Source of the DNA: Podospora pseudocomata
Lineage: Eukaryota > Ascomycota > Sordariomycetes > Sordariales > Podosporaceae
NCBI RefSeq assembly: GCF_035222375.1
Contig: NC_085889.1
Location: 3,782,001-3,846,000, forward strand
Length of the DNA: 64,000 bases
Direction: 5' to 3'
Shown here piece after piece: positions 32,524 through 45,239 of this stretch. Below the pieces are notes generated by a model, which made no database searches, had not been told where the DNA came from, and saw only the letters and a list, made by a program, of their open reading frames with translations. The position numbers and the translations under genes were made by a program. The first letter of the stretch is position 1. Every line of letters begins with the position of its first letter.

Positions 32524-33799
32524 GTGTTACTGAGAAGTCTCGCAAGCATCCCCAGAATCAACTCTAGCAGCCCCTCCCAAATTCTACCGAGGGTGAACCT
32601 CCCCGAGGTTCTCGGGATATCTAACCTCGGGGACGACATCAGTTTGTTTTTGTTCCCGCCGCTCCCCCCCACCGGCAAAGTTTTCTTTCCTGTCGGGATT
32701 CAACGTCGTTTTTTTACCCCGGATTATACAAAAATTCCTGGGAAGGACCCCAAACCCGGATATTCTGGCATTTTTCCCCCCCCCCCATCTGCAACAGTGT
32801 GATGACAACAGGTATGGAGCCCAACCATGGATCCAGTCAATGCCAGTTTTATCCGGCCGACACCTTGGATTGGCGGTACCCGGCTGGGCAAACTTGACGG
32901 TTGTAATCTGTTATCTTGCCGTTCCAAAAAAAAAAAAAAAAAAAAAACCAGAAGAAAAAGAAATAGTGCTTTACTGGAGCGGTGGCTGTTGCTTGTTTTT
33001 CTCATCGTCATCAGCTCGTCATGACCATGTGAGCTGAAGTGAAATCAGTTCGTGATCTTTTATGTGCAATAGCGGCTACAAGACATCTTCTACTCCCCTG
33101 ATGAGGTAGCTTAGACTTGAATGATATACCCAAACCAGGGCTATACGTAGTGTGCGTGGAAAAACTCATGGAGAATTCTGAATTATTCGCCAGAATGTAG
33201 GATGGTAAAATACAAAAACAACCTGGCCCTTTTCGAGGGCCAGGATTTGATCGTAGCTATCAAGGAGACATCTCTACGCTGAAAGGGACGTCTCTCTTCG
33301 TTTCACTCTACTTCCACACCTTAGGGCACACATTGATGTCAAACTGTAAATCGTACAGAAATGTCAATGCAATAGCACCTCTCTCCTTTCCTTTCCTATC
33401 CTATCCCCCATTTCCTTATCCTATGCAACCACATCCCAATTCCTCATCCTATGCAACCACATCCCCCAAAACCATGCCAAAATACCTGGGTATCTAAAAA
33501 GTAACAAAAAAAGAGAAAAAAAACAGAAAACCCGCCCCCATGTTGAATCATACAAAACTCGTCAATCCTATCCTACCCCCTCCAATAATTATAATAAAAA
33601 CTCAAAACAAAAAGAAAGAAAAATCCATCTAACATGTATGCCTCCCCAAAGATATATATGCCCACCCATGCGATGAAAGAAAGCAGAAGAAAAAAACGCT
33701 CAGACAAAGAACAACAAAAAAAACATAAAACACCGCCCCTATTATGCCCCCCTTACAATGCAATTGCTCCTCCTTCCCACACACATCTACTGGAAAGTC

Positions 33800-35452
33800 T
33801 CAAGCAAAAGGATCCCTCCCCTCACTCTTCTCAAACTCAACCTCCACCCTCTTCTTCGCCGGCTCCCCCTCCCTATGATCATCTTTCACCTCCTCCACCT
33901 CCACCTCCTCTTCTCGTCCCTGTCCCTCCCCCCCTCTCAACCCACCAACAACCTCTCTACCACCACCACCACCACCACCACCACCACCGCCATACCTCTC
34001 CACCCACAACTTCCTCAGCACCCCATAAATAAACTGATACTGCCCCTCCGCTTGCACCATCATCTTCCTCTGCTCCCTCAACTGATTCACCGTGTCGAAA
34101 ATCAAATCCTCCCCCAGCACCATCCCCCCAGTCTCACTACTCCCCCCCTCGCTCCCCTCACCCTCCCCATCCCTATCCCTATCCCACTCCCCCCCTTCCC
34201 TCTTCCCCCCTCTTTCACTGACCGACCCGCGCCTCGAGTTGTTCGCAGTAGCAACCATCTCATCCCACCGCTCCAACACCCCAGCCTCCAACTCCCTCAT
34301 CAAATGCTCCAGCGCGATAAACGTCCCCGACCTCCCCACCCCAGCAGAGCAGTGCACAATCCTCGGATTATGCGGCCCCGCATTCTTCTCCCTCGACAAG
34401 CCCATCAGCGTAAAAAACGAGTCCAAGTCCTCCATCGCCGGGACGCCGAAATCCGGCCACTTTTTATAGAGAAAGTGCCAGAGAATCTTCTCCTCCACTG
34501 CCCCCCCCCCACCACCACCACTCGACACACTCGATTCAGTAGGTGAGGGGACATAATCCTCCTCCAAAACAGGAACCTCGAGCTTGCCAGGCGACGAGGT
34601 GGCAGCACCAGGAGACTTCATCTTGACGTCCATATCCGCGTCCCTCTCCGTTTCCCTCGTCGTCGCCGCAGAGCTCGGTTCAGGAGTTTTATCCCGTCCA
34701 TTGGTGAAAAGCCGGACCGGAGAGCGGGATTTCTTCCTGTTTTGTCCCCCGCCGCCACCGCCGCGGGAATGGATTGTAATGACCAGCTTGCGTAGCTCAA
34801 TCGCGTCCCCTGCCGGGGTGGGCTCCAACCCGTCGCACCGGACCGTCGCCCTGAACCCATCCCCAAACTCATCCCTCTCGTTGATCTCAAGCGGGGGGTC
34901 TTCCTGGCTCCGTGGAAAGTAAGGAAAACACTTCTCCATGTGCCCCTCGTGCGTCTCGGTCAACATGACAATCACACCCGGCGATTCGACCTGTTCCACC
35001 ACCATCCTCCAGACGTGGTCCATCGAGTTTTGCTTTGGCCCCTGCATGGCGATGTACCGGTCTGGTTCTCTCGGCCGGCCGCTGATGGGGAAAGGGTGCA
35101 GGACGATGGGGGAGGCGTTGACGTAGTCGAGTTTTCCTTCTGGGACCTGGAGCTTGATCCGGTGGTTGTGCCAGGGTTGGATGTTCATGTACCTGTCCAG
35201 TTTTCGGAGATGGGGCCCTTTTACGCGAGCCCAGCGAAAGTCGGGGGAGAAGCTGGACGAGTTTTCGTTTTCGAGGCCTTGTTGGATGCGCATTCTTTCG
35301 AGCCAGACTAGTTCGCCGAATTTGAATTCGATGTCTGACACACACAAGTTAGTGATGTGAAAAAGTAAGGGGGAGGAAAGGGAATTACTGACCTATCTCG
35401 TTTGATTCCAGAAACGCGGGCATCTTCACCTGCTTTGGTACTCGCAACAATG

Positions 35453-35497
<45 letters not shown>

Positions 35498-35954
35498 GCT
35501 TCTCCTTCAGTTGTTGTTGTTGTTGTTGTTGTTGTTGTACCTGCAGCAACTGCTGTCCACTCTCCCCATTATTCTCCCCAGCCGTCTGTAGCCCACTCGT
35601 ATCCATCTTCAAACTCAAAGGCGACACCGGCCTGCCATCAACCGAACCAGCAACCGGCGCAGTCGCCAAAGGTGAATGCGGCATCGACGCGGGAGGCGAA
35701 TCGCGCGCCCGCTTCTGCGACCGGTGGAAAACCCGACTAAAAGGGCTGAGCTTCCCGCCAAACGGTCTCAGCGGCGACTCGGGCACCGGCAGAGGAAGAT
35801 CGCCAGGTGGAGGGGTGATCTTTCCGGTTGGATCAGTCGTCAAGTTGTTGTTGCTGCTGCTAGGTCCAGCAAGACCGTTGGTTATCAGCGGGGGACCAGC
35901 AGGCAGCTTCTTTTTGGCCCGCCTGAACCGTGGGAGGTGGGCCATGGTTGGCAT
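33800..35954 (-). CDS. protein tyrosine phosphatase (classical PTP)
   Basis: Cysteine-based tyrosine phosphatase. Exon 1 35954-35393 and exon 2 35334-33800 join across a GTCAGT donor to 698 aa. The start MPTMAHLPRF was chosen over an upstream in-frame Met at 36053 and over M4. Residues 1-187 are low complexity, with a Q9 tract and an S15 tract encoded by trinucleotide repeats. The PTP domain starts near residue 188 with the substrate-loop-type GKLDYVNAS, followed by QGPKQNSMDHVWRMV; the WPD loop WPDFGVP is at 480-486 and the P-loop HCSAGVGRSG has His515, catalytic Cys516 and Arg522. A disordered insert of about 90 residues separates the halves, and a Gly/Glu-rich insert follows the P-loop. 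Related to yeast Ptp and fission-yeast Pyp enzymes; no orthologue is assigned. Confidence 0.9.
35454..35540 (+). repeat. (GAT)n and (TTG)n codon repeats in the PTP gene
   Basis: About 15 GAT units (35454-35497) encode the Ser run on the minus strand, and about nine TTG units (35511-35538) encode the Gln run. Both stay in frame. Confidence 0.9.
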
Positions 35955-37068
35955 GGATGGCGGTGAGCTGAGGAGGAACAGGCGCCGCTTGATGTGCTCC
36001 GCGGCGTTACGTGTTGGGATTATGGTTTCGGTTTGGCTGTGTGTGTGGCACACAACACGAAGCAGTTCGGATTATTATTATGGAGATCGTTGTGGTAGGT
36101 AGGGTAGTGTTGAGGCGGTGACTGGTTGCGCAAGAGAGAAAAAAAAAAAAGGTTAAAACGGAGAGGGGCGATGAAACGGTTACTCAAAAGGCGAGGAGAG
36201 ACCAGTGGGCGAAAGGTGCGATGGAGGGGAAAAAGTGAGGCGGAGGAGGGGACGAGGAGGTAATATGTCGGGCGGTGGCGGCGACGAGGGGTAAAATAGG
36301 TCGATCTCTTTTTCACCCCCCGGTATTACTTGCAGTAGGTGAGCAGGTCACCTCTTTCGTCGGAGCTCTTCTTGTTGTCGGGTCGTCTCTTTGAAGATTA
36401 GATCAGAAAAAGGGGGCCCCAGGACAAGGCTATTGTTTGTCTCTGACCCGGCCGGGAGCAAGCGAGTTTGTGTCTCTCTCTCTCTCTCTTTTGAGGAAGA
36501 TCAAACAGGAGCCTCTGGAAGGAAGGTGACGTTTTTGTTACTTGTCGCAAAGGAGACTGGTGACTGGTCGGAAATGTTGCGCTTCTGCATCTTTTTCTGC
36601 AACTGACTTGGACGCCCAGAGGCGGCTGCACAGCGGGTGCTTTGCAAATCCCGCTCCAGCGCTGAAATTAGCGGCAGCAGTGGACCCCCTTTTCATGGGT
36701 TAATTTTCCTTTGGAATTCCCACAGAAGCTCACCAGTGGGTGTTGGTGACCGGGGCCCTGGCCGGCTTTGCGGCTGGTGAAGAAGCCAATGAAACCTCAC
36801 ACCGGGCGTCATATCAGACGGATGATAATGGTATCCAACCTCGAGACACCCGTCAGGCACATCTGCCATGGCAATGGACAGCCCTGACTTGCTAGTCCTT
36901 TCACTGCATATGCAGCTGACGTGCTAACAGCCTCACGCGATCACCTCAGTCAACAGATCGACATTTTTCTGTTGGCCACATAATAAAACAGAGAGATTGG
37001 TCACGGACAGGTCAATGTGTGAAAAAAGGTCACCTGTGTCTCTACAAGACCTTGATTTTGTCCCTGCT
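35955..37068. other. intergenic region PTP 5' / COG3 3'
   Basis: No gene. It holds the phosphatase promoter on the left and a (TC)n run at about 36473-36490. Open frames of up to 98 codons are not protein-like. Confidence 0.5.
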
Positions 37069-39625
37069 CTACTTCTTCCCCCCCCTCTCCCTCTCCCTCC
37101 CCCTCCCCACCTCCTCCACCCCAGCCTCAACCTGTATCTTAACCGCCTCCCTCAACTTCTGCACCACCTCCCCCTGCCCCGAAAACGCCCTCTCCAGAAT
37201 CTCATCCATCTCCCTCTCCACCTTGGCCACATTCCTCCCCCCCATATTCTTATTCCCTCCCCCACCAACCTTCAAATCAACAAACACACCCGCCCACCTC
37301 TTCGTAAAAGCAACAATGCTCCTCCTCAGCTCATCATCCAACTGCTCATGAACATCCACCTCCCCTTCTTTACCCCCTCCTCCCTCCTTGACCCCATTCC
37401 CTCTGCCTCCTCCTCCTCCTCCTCCCAAACCCAGCAGTGAACTTCCCGGAATATAGCCCCCAATCGTCCCCCCCAAACTGCCCACCCGTTCCCAAACCCC
37501 CCTGATTAGATTCCCCCCTACCGGCTTCAATATTCCGTCCCAAATCTGCCCAAAATGCTGCATCTCCCTGATCCTCCCCGAGACCGACTGCGTACCAATA
37601 TGCACGTTTCTGATGTCGCCAATCTCGAGCGTCACAAGCTCGTTCTTGAGGATAAGCAAGTTTTTAATCATAAACAGATCTGGGTCGGTACCCTTGTGGG
37701 GAGCTGCGCGGATGCGGGCCTCGGCGCGGTGAAGGCATGAGATGGACTCCCGGAGCAGGCTGAAGATGATGGGGGAGTTGCGTTGCTATTGGACAGGTTA
37801 GATGGGGGTGTGGATGGGAAAGGGGGGCGGGAGAGAGAGAGAGAGGGAAAACATACGCAGCGTTCTTTGGGCATGGATTGATCAAACATGACCAACAGCT
37901 CAATAGCCCGCTTGATAGGGGGAAAAGCGTTCGAGGAGGAGTCATTGTTGGTTACTGGCCCGATCTTGAGCGAGTCTGGGGCGACGGCGGCCTTGGTGAT
38001 GGATTTGGATATCTCGGCTTCGAAAAGAGCGTCGGTGAACGTCCAGAGGTGCTCAGTAAGTAGCCGCGCGGTGAGCTCCCTGCAGTGAGCCACAAACGGG
38101 GTTTCATCCTCGTCAAAGTCCAACAGGAGATACTCGTTGGTGACCCAGCCTGTTATGTTGCACACTGTTCTCAGGTCGCTATTGTGGAGAACAGACTGGA
38201 GGTTGGTGGCGACAGGGGCGACGTTTGTGCCCGTGACCAAAGACCCGGCGTGGGAGGATTTGAGGGCGGTGAAGGCAGATTTGGGGTCGGTTGAGTATTG
38301 GGTCTCGATGGCGAAGATTTTCCGGAAGAGAGAGGCTTCATTGTAGGAACGCTCGTAGCACTGCTTGACGAAGTTACGGGCCGCGGTCTCGACGGATTCC
38401 TTGGCTTCTGAGCGGAAGGCGTCGAGGTCGCTTTGAATTAGTGGTTTCAGGTCTCTTTCTCTGACGGCCCAGTAGGCGTGGAAGATGTTGTTGGCTGTGT
38501 TGGCATAGATGTCCCAGTTGAGTGCTGTTTGCGGATGGCCGTTTTGATCGTAGACGTTGCGGATGACGGTCTGGATGTTTGGTATTAAGGAGTAGGACTC
38601 CAGCAATGTCTCTTCAAACCGGCCATAAGCCAGGGCGTGCCGTGCGGACTCGGACCGCGTAGCCAATATTTGTTTGGAAATTTCGGCAGAAACTCGGTTG
38701 AGGCGATTGGTGAAGCCAACTTCGAGCAAGTGCAGAGCCTTGGTGAGCAGGGCCTGATAGCGGGCAAGGTAAGACTCGGCATCTCGGTACGTCGTGTTTT
38801 TCGTCATGAAGGCTATGCAAGAGTCGAGGCTTGACAAAATATCGGCAAACGTGTCGTCCTCTACAAGTCGGCCTGCTCCTGGAGCATTGAGTCGTCTGCT
38901 GACATTGTCCAGATACGCGTAGTAGTGAAGATCTGTGCCAACATCATCGGCCAGCTTCTGCAACCGTTTCTGCTCTGTGAGTAGGTCGTCGCATTGGGCC
39001 TTGAAAGAGCTGGTTTGGTCGTCAACTGCCCGGAACGACTGGCTCAGGGATTCGAGAACCTTGAGAGCACTATTCGCATCTTCAACGAGGGTGCCCAAGT
39101 GTCGTTCAGTCATGACCAGCTGATCGTGGTACAACAGGAATTCCTGTTGACTTGCTTCCAGTAGCTCCTTGTCCAGCTCGGCATCGTGAGCGTCCTGTTC
39201 GACCGGCAGCTTTGCCGCCACAGACTCCGGAACGCCCAATGCTTCCCACGTTCGGCCATGTCGTATCCTCCTGCCCTTCTTCTTCTTGTGGTGTGGCTTT
39301 CCACCTATTTGGGCCTTGACGATGTCGTAGAAATCCGAGTACGACTTTGCTCTTCGTGACAAGGTAGGTTCTGGTGGGGAATTGGTGTCTTCTTGGTCTT
39401 CGAAAAGAACTGGGAGCGATCCCGCGCCATCGACATTGTCTACACCCTGTACATATGGAGCTTTTCAGTCAAGAGTATTTCTTGAGTATATAGCTCCTGA
39501 GAGCCCAGGCCACTTACATTTGGAGGCTGAAGCAGTGACTTCTTTCTTTGATGGCCTGAGCTTTGCGCCTGTCGCTGCTGTTGTTGGTAGTCGGGTACAA
39601 AGCTGTACCAAGAGTCTTCAAACAT
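37069..39625 (-). CDS. COG3: conserved oligomeric Golgi complex subunit 3 (Cog3/Sec34)
   Basis: Subunit of the COG tethering complex for retrograde vesicles within the Golgi. Exons 39625-39518, 39446-37857 and 37785-37069 give 804 aa with every joint in phase 0. The N-terminus MFEDSWYSFVPDYQQQQRQ and the motif LSRRAKSYSDFYDIV are typical of fungal Cog3. The Sec34 helical region runs about residues 90-260 (heptad-rich, LVEDANSALKVLESLSQSF). Residues 300-560 contain the long helical-rod repeats, and the C-terminal exon holds a Gly-rich linker. The first ATG is only found by adding the 36-codon exon 1; the rest of the frame opens with a TTG. It is head-to-head with FMP25. Confidence 0.93.
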
Positions 39626-40126
39626 TTTTGTTTCTTAGCTCCCGTGGGATTCGGTCGATTTGTTGCTAACACCGGCTCCGGTGGCCGTCTCCGTATGTCT
39701 TCTCGGATGCCGCGAATATCTGGCCGCAACGCAACGGGCGGGACCCTTCACCGCGACCGACAGCACGCCCTGGCTCCCTACAAGTGCCCCACAATCCAGT
39801 GGTGGGATGCGGGGCGCACGGGCCGCATGTTAAGCTCTTTGATGCCAAGACATGAGCTTGGGGACCATCTTATTGAAGAAAAAGGTTCATGCCTGCTGCA
39901 TCCGAAGACAGCCTCGTGAACACCCAGTGACCTCACCATCTCGGGCCATCACTGGTATTTCAGTCGAACTCGGATACCCAAGGCATTTTGGTGGTCAGGG
40001 TATGAAGCCGACGACAATCCGAGCTCTTCTGTTCTCTCACCTCTGACACAAAGGAATCTGGAAGCCAATCAGACCCGGCATATATAAGTCAGCACTCAGA
40101 GACAGTTCAAGATAGCCTCGTCTGCC
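39626..40126. promoter_or_regulatory. shared divergent promoter region COG3 / FMP25
   Basis: A 501-bp gap between opposite start codons. A TATATAA word lies about 48 bp before the FMP25 ATG (40079-40087), a plausible TATA box for the rightward gene. Confidence 0.5.
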
Positions 40127-41914
40127 ATGTATCGCACAGCTCTACGACGAACTGCCAGGACAGCAAAGCCTTCGCAATGGGTACGGCATTCAAGTACCGG
40201 GGGGGAAGCTCAGCCTCGCCGTTCCATCATCCCTCTCGTCGCTGGAGCTGTCCTTGTGGGAGCTGGCGCTGGTGGTTTCTGGGCTTACCAAAACTACTCC
40301 CAACTATCCAAGCAACAAGAACAGGCTCGAAGCCCTAAACAGGCAGAAAAGGCCGAGATTCTCCGTGAGAAACCACGGAAGAAGGCAAAGTCTAGGGAGG
40401 AGAGCAATGAACTGATCAGCCCTCAACATGTCCAAGTCAAGCACAGTCATGACCACCCCGGCGTCTATGCTTGGGGTTCCAATGTGGGCAAGGTTGCTGC
40501 TCCTGACTCCAAGGAATCCAACATCAAGACACCACGGAGGATTTCCTTCTTTGACGGCCAGATTCTCAGGGATTTGAAGCTGGAACGAGACTTTGGCGTG
40601 GCAGTCAACGAAAAGGGTGACCTAGTTCAGTGGGGTGTCGGCTACAACAGAGATGCCCCCGGCCCGGAAGTTACCCTCAGGGGCAAAGATGTCACCAAGA
40701 TCGCCGTCTCCCGGGACCGTGTCATTGCCCTCTCGTCCAACGGGCAAGTCTACTCCATTCCTGTTGCCAAAGCTGACCAGGCCTTTGCCGAAAACACACC
40801 AAACTCTCATTCTTCCTGGTCCATTTGGTCCGGCACCCCCAGCCTCACCCAGCACTACAGGACCCTCAAGCCTGCCAACTTGGGTTGGAACGAACAAGTG
40901 GTCGATGTCAAGTCCGGCCTTGAACACTGTCTGATGCTCACCTCCAGAGGTCGCGTCTTCTCGGCCGCCTCTAGCACAGAGGACTTTCCTTCCCGAGGTC
41001 AGCTCGGTGTTCCTGGGCTGACGTGGCAAAACCGCCCAGCTGGTCCATATGACCAGCCTCACGAGGTCGGCGGACTGCGCGGTTTCAAGGTCAGGGAGAT
41101 CGCCACGGGTGACTACCACTCCCTTGCCCTTGACAACGAAGGGAGGGTCTTTTCCTTTGGTGATAACACCGTTGGCCAGCTTGGCTTCAAGACCGATCTC
41201 ACAGCTACCCATATTGACACCCCCTCTCTGTTGCCCGTCAACCAGCTCTACGCCGGCACCAACCTCAAGCCCAAGGTTACCTCCATCGCCGCTGGCGGTC
41301 TCAGCAGCTTCTTCACCGTTGACGCCACCAAGGTTCAATCAGAGTCTGGGTCGGAGGTCATGCCCGCCTCTGAGCTCGGCAGAGTCGTGGCCGAGACGTG
41401 GGCTTGTGGTTCCGGTATCCACGGCGAACTCGGCGCAGGCAAATGGCTTCACGTCTCTGTTGCTCCCTCCAAGGTCAAGGCTCTTTCCGATCTCTATGAA
41501 TACGACGAGGCAACCAATACTGTTCATCCTATTCGTCTCAAAAAGATCGCCGTAGGAAGCACCCATGTCTGTGCTGTCATGGACAATGTGCATGATTCCA
41601 AGGGGAACTCTAAGGGGGGTCCACAGTTTGGGAACGATGTCTTGTTCTGGGGAGGGAACGAGAGCTATCAGTTGGGCACGGGCAAGAGAAATAACACGAA
41701 CGTGCCGATTTATATTGGGGCGTTGGATGGGGATAGTGTTGGGGCTGGGAAGATGGATGGGGAGCTGGGGAGGAATAGGCTCCAAATTGCGCCGAGGGCG
41801 AGGGTGAATCTGTTGACTGATAAGGGGGGGAAGGCTGGGAAGGGGAGGCAAGTGGATGTGGAGCAGAGGGTAGAGTGTGGGAGGTGCGTAAGCGCTATCT
41901 ACTCTGCCGTGTAA
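40127..41914 (+). CDS. FMP25: mitochondrial RCC1-repeat protein Fmp25-like
   Basis: Inner-membrane protein implicated in yeast in assembly of respiratory complex III. Single exon, 595 aa. The N-terminus is Arg-rich, without acidic residues (MYRTALRRTARTAKPSQWVR), as expected of a mitochondrial presequence. A membrane span lies at about residues 33-54 (LVAGAVLVGAGAGGFWAY). From residue about 110 the chain carries RCC1-type repeats, seen as VYAWGSN, GDLVQWGVG, GLEHCLMLTS, GRVFSAA, GDYHSLAL, GRVFSFGDN, WACGSGIHGELG and VLFWGGNESYQLG, making a seven-bladed propeller likely. The region is G+C-rich in third positions. The role is transferred from yeast. Confidence 0.88.
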   Translation: MYRTALRRTARTAKPSQWVRHSSTGGEAQPRRSIIPLVAGAVLVGAGAGGFWAYQNYSQLSKQQEQARSPKQAEKAEILREKPRKKAKSREESNELISPQHVQVKHSHDHPGVYAWGSNVGKVAAPDSKESNIKTPRRISFFDGQILRDLKLERDFGVAVNEKGDLVQWGVGYNRDAPGPEVTLRGKDVTKIAVSRDRVIALSSNGQVYSIPVAKADQAFAENTPNSHSSWSIWSGTPSLTQHYRTLKPANLGWNEQVVDVKSGLEHCLMLTSRGRVFSAASSTEDFPSRGQLGVPGLTWQNRPAGPYDQPHEVGGLRGFKVREIATGDYHSLALDNEGRVFSFGDNTVGQLGFKTDLTATHIDTPSLLPVNQLYAGTNLKPKVTSIAAGGLSSFFTVDATKVQSESGSEVMPASELGRVVAETWACGSGIHGELGAGKWLHVSVAPSKVKALSDLYEYDEATNTVHPIRLKKIAVGSTHVCAVMDNVHDSKGNSKGGPQFGNDVLFWGGNESYQLGTGKRNNTNVPIYIGALDGDSVGAGKMDGELGRNRLQIAPRARVNLLTDKGGKAGKGRQVDVEQRVECGRCVSAIYSAV

Positions 41915-42490
41915 GATTGGTTTGATGGGGAGATGGACATGTATGGATACGTGTAAGAACAAAACTGTGGCAATGGGATGGATGATAAAGGAGTTGTATA
42001 TGATGAAAGAGGGCAAGCAAAACTCCAATCGCATCTCGGTTTTTTTTTTGGCTTGGGAAAGGTTTCAATTTCATCATTTTGTCAACAGCACATGAACCTC
42101 ATACATCCGAGTGCTTTACGATGCAACAACTCGCAACATTTTCGACTACCGAATGTCTACCTATGCCTTTGTACCTGCAGCTCGGGAACTAGCCGGCGGG
42201 TAATAAATCGACACCACACCACCGCACCCCGTCCCGTCAAGATGAGCATATTCTAGATCCCGAGACGGGATAGAGAGGGGGATTCACCATGGCTAATCTG
42301 CTAACCCCTCCTTCGATGCTCAACGACGTCAGGCTACCATGGCTGTGATTGACGGGAATATTTCATTGCCATTGCGTCGCAGCTTGCAGATATTTCATAT
42401 CTAGGTCTCGTCTCCCATTCTGGACATGCTTCTCTCTCTTTGCTTTGCCATTTCTGAGGTTTTGAACATTGCGCTCTTTAAATCAGCAAG
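41915..42490. other. intergenic region FMP25 / beta-glucosidase
   Basis: 576 bp with the FMP25 3' UTR and the promoter of the GH3 gene. No specific carbon-control site is asserted. Confidence 0.45.
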
Positions 42491-45239
42491 ATGCGGCTTC
42501 AAACCTCTGCAGGCTTGCTGCCCTTGATATCCCTAACCACAGCCTTGACAGAGACCCCCTTTCTCGGCTTCCCCTCCCCGTGGATCTCGCCCGACCCATC
42601 CGATGCCGAATGGCAAGCCGCGTACGAAAAAGCTGTGGCCTTTGTTTCTCAGCTCACCCTCACCGAAAAAGTCAACTTGACAACCGGCACGGGCTGGGAA
42701 GGCGACAGATGTATCGGCAAGACCGGCTCGGTCCCAAGATTGGGGTTTGAGGGGTTTTGTCTGATGGATGGGCCGTTGGGTGTGAGATATGGTATGCCCT
42801 CCTGTCTCCCTTCTCCAACACCTCCCAACTGACAGTCGATGATAGTCGACAAAGCCTCAGCCTTTCCCGCGGGCATGAATGCCGCAGCAACCTTCAGCAA
42901 ACGCCTCATTCGTGCCCGGGGCGAAGCGATGGGTGAAGAGTTCCGCGGCAAGGGCGTTGATGTCCAGCTTGGTCCTGTTGCCGGAGCCCTAGGCAGAACA
43001 CCGCAGGGAGGGAGAAACTGGGAGGGTTTCTCTCCTGATCCGTACCTTACTGGAGTGGCGATTGCGGAAACGATCAGGGGGATCCAGAGTAGGGGTGTGA
43101 TTGCCTGTGCTAAGCATTACATTCTTAATGAGCAGGAGCATTTCCGCGGGAGTGTGGATGTGAGGATTGGCGATAAGACGATGCATGAGTTGTACCTGTG
43201 GCCGTTTGCGGATGCGGTGAGGGCTGGGGTGGGGAGTGTGATGTGTAGTTATAACAGGGTCAACGGGACGTATGCGTGTGAGAATAAGTGGGTGCAGAAT
43301 TACTTGTTGAAGAGTGAGCTGGGGTTTAGGGGGTTTGGTGAGTTTCTGGCGGTGTGTCTTCCGGGAGGATGCTGATGAGAAAGACAGTGATGTCCGACTG
43401 GGGAGCACAACACAGCACCCTTGGCTCGGCCCTCTCGGGGCTCGATATGGCAATGCCAGGCGACATGATGGGTCCCCCTTCCGCCTCATCACCCCCCTAC
43501 GGCTCGCACTGGGGCGGCGCGCTCACCCAAGCCGTCCTCAAAGGCGAGGTTCCCCAGTGGCGCCTCGATGACATGGTCACCCGGATCATGACCTCCTTTT
43601 TCCGCGTCCACGTCGGGAGCTACACCTCCCGCCCAGAACCCAACTTCTCCGCCTGGACCCAAAACACCACTGGCCCCCAATACAAGTACTCCAACCGTCC
43701 CTGGACCACCGTCAACTCCCACGTCGATGTCCAAGCCAACCACTCGGCTCTCATCCGTGAACTAGCCGCCAAATCCACCGTCATCCTCAAGAACACCGGC
43801 ATCCTCCCCCTTTCCAAATCCTCCCTGACCAGCCTAGCAGTAATAGGCAACGACGCCCACGACAACCCCAACGGACCCAACTCCTGCCCTGAGCGAGCCT
43901 GCATCAACGGGACGGTAGCAATGGGATACGGCTCTGGCACGACCGACTTCCCCTATCTGATCTCACCCGCCACGGCCCTGTTGGGCCTCTCCCAGGAGCA
44001 CAACATAACCTTTTTCAACACCACCTCCAACTGGGACCTCCCCACCGCTCAATCCACCGCCTCCAACGCTTCCGTCGCCATCGTCTTTGCAACCGCCACC
44101 TCGGGGGAGAATTTTGTGTCCATCGATGGGAATGCTGGCGATAGGAACAATCTCACGTTGTGGGACAACGGTGACGCTTTGATCCGCGCCGTGGCGGCTG
44201 TCAACCCTAACACCATCGTTGTGTTGCACACCTCGGGCCCTGTCGTCATTGATCACGCGGATAAACACCCGAATATTTCAGCTATCCTCTGGGCCGGGTT
44301 TCCCGGTCAGGAATCTGGGAACGGGCTGGCGGATGTTTTGTTTGGTGATGTCCACCCACAAGGCCGCAGCCCGTTTACCTGGGGTAAGGACTTGGAGTCG
44401 TACGGGGTTGAGTTGTTGACGGTGGCGCCTGATCCGAGGAGTCCGAGGCAGGAGTTTCCGGAGGGGGTGTTTGTTGACTATAGGTGGTTTTTGAGCGAGG
44501 GGAAAGGGGAGAGGGGGAGGGTTACGTATGGGTTTGGGCACGGGGTTGGGTACACGGAGTTTGAGTATGGGGATTTGGTTGTTGAGAGGGTTGGTGAGAG
44601 GGGGGGGTACGAGGTGAATAAGGGGAGGACGATACCGGCGCCGGTGATGGGGGAGGTTGTTGATATAGGGGATTTAGAGGGGTGGACTGAGCCGGAGGGG
44701 TTTGAGGGGTGGAGGATTCCGAGGTATGTTTACCCTTGGGTCAATGCGACTGTATATAACAGTGAGAATGGCACCGCGCGATCACCTGGCATTGGTGACT
44801 TCCCGCCGGAGGCTAGGGATGGGGGGGTGCAAGAGGAGCTACCGGCCGGTGGGAAGGAGGGTGGCAATGAGGGTTTGTATGAGGTTTTGTTTGAGGTGAA
44901 GGTGGATGTGAAGAATGCAGGGACGAGGGAGGGGGTGGAGGTTGTTCAGTTGGTGAGCTGCCTTGTTTGCTTCTTCTGTTGTGATCCCGTACGGCTGATG
45001 ATGAATAGTACCTCTCACCCAACAACCCTCTCGCCCCGTCTCTCCTCCTCCGCGGCTTTGACGACGTCCTCCTCGCCCCCAACGCCACCAAAACCGTCAC
45101 CTTCTCCCTCACCCGTCGTGACATTAGCGAGTGGAACACCGAAGCCCAGAACTGGGAGATTCTCACCGAGTATCAGCAGACCGTCTTTGTCGGGTCGAGC
45201 TCGATGGATTTGAGGTTGAACAGGACACTGCCCCTTTGA
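42491..45239 (+). CDS. secreted GH3 beta-glucosidase
   Basis: Glycoside hydrolase family 3 enzyme, cleaving terminal beta-D-glucose from cellobiose or other beta-glucosides outside the cell. Exons 42491-42791, 42846-43337, 43388-44952 and 45009-45239 give 862 aa. A signal peptide is likely over residues 1-19 ([19 protein letters not shown]). The N-terminal TIM barrel shows [35 protein letters not shown] and [15 protein letters not shown]; the nucleophile is D268 in VMSDWGAQH. The second domain begins near [14 protein letters not shown] and includes [19 protein letters not shown]-terminal fibronectin III-like domain follows ([35 protein letters not shown]). Many N-X-S/T sites fit secretion. 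Subfamily and substrate are not decided. Confidence 0.94.

Larger units (their letters stand above)
30027..33799. other. 3.8-kb gene-free region, LST7 5' / PTP 3'
   Basis: No gene supported on either strand. It carries many simple repeats: (GAT)n at about 30418-30444, GGTAA repeats at about 30520-30540, a (CT)n(CA)n(CT)n block at 30922-30969, (CA)n at about 31986-32009, A25 at 32096-32120, and a (CCA)n(CTC)n block at 32472-32523. The left end holds the LST7 promoter; the right end is probably the phosphatase 3' UTR. Confidence 0.5.

Noticed and set aside
33758-34546. 262-codon plus-strand frame opposite the phosphatase
   Set aside because: Pro/Leu/His repeats created by the C-rich reverse strand of Gly/Glu codons.
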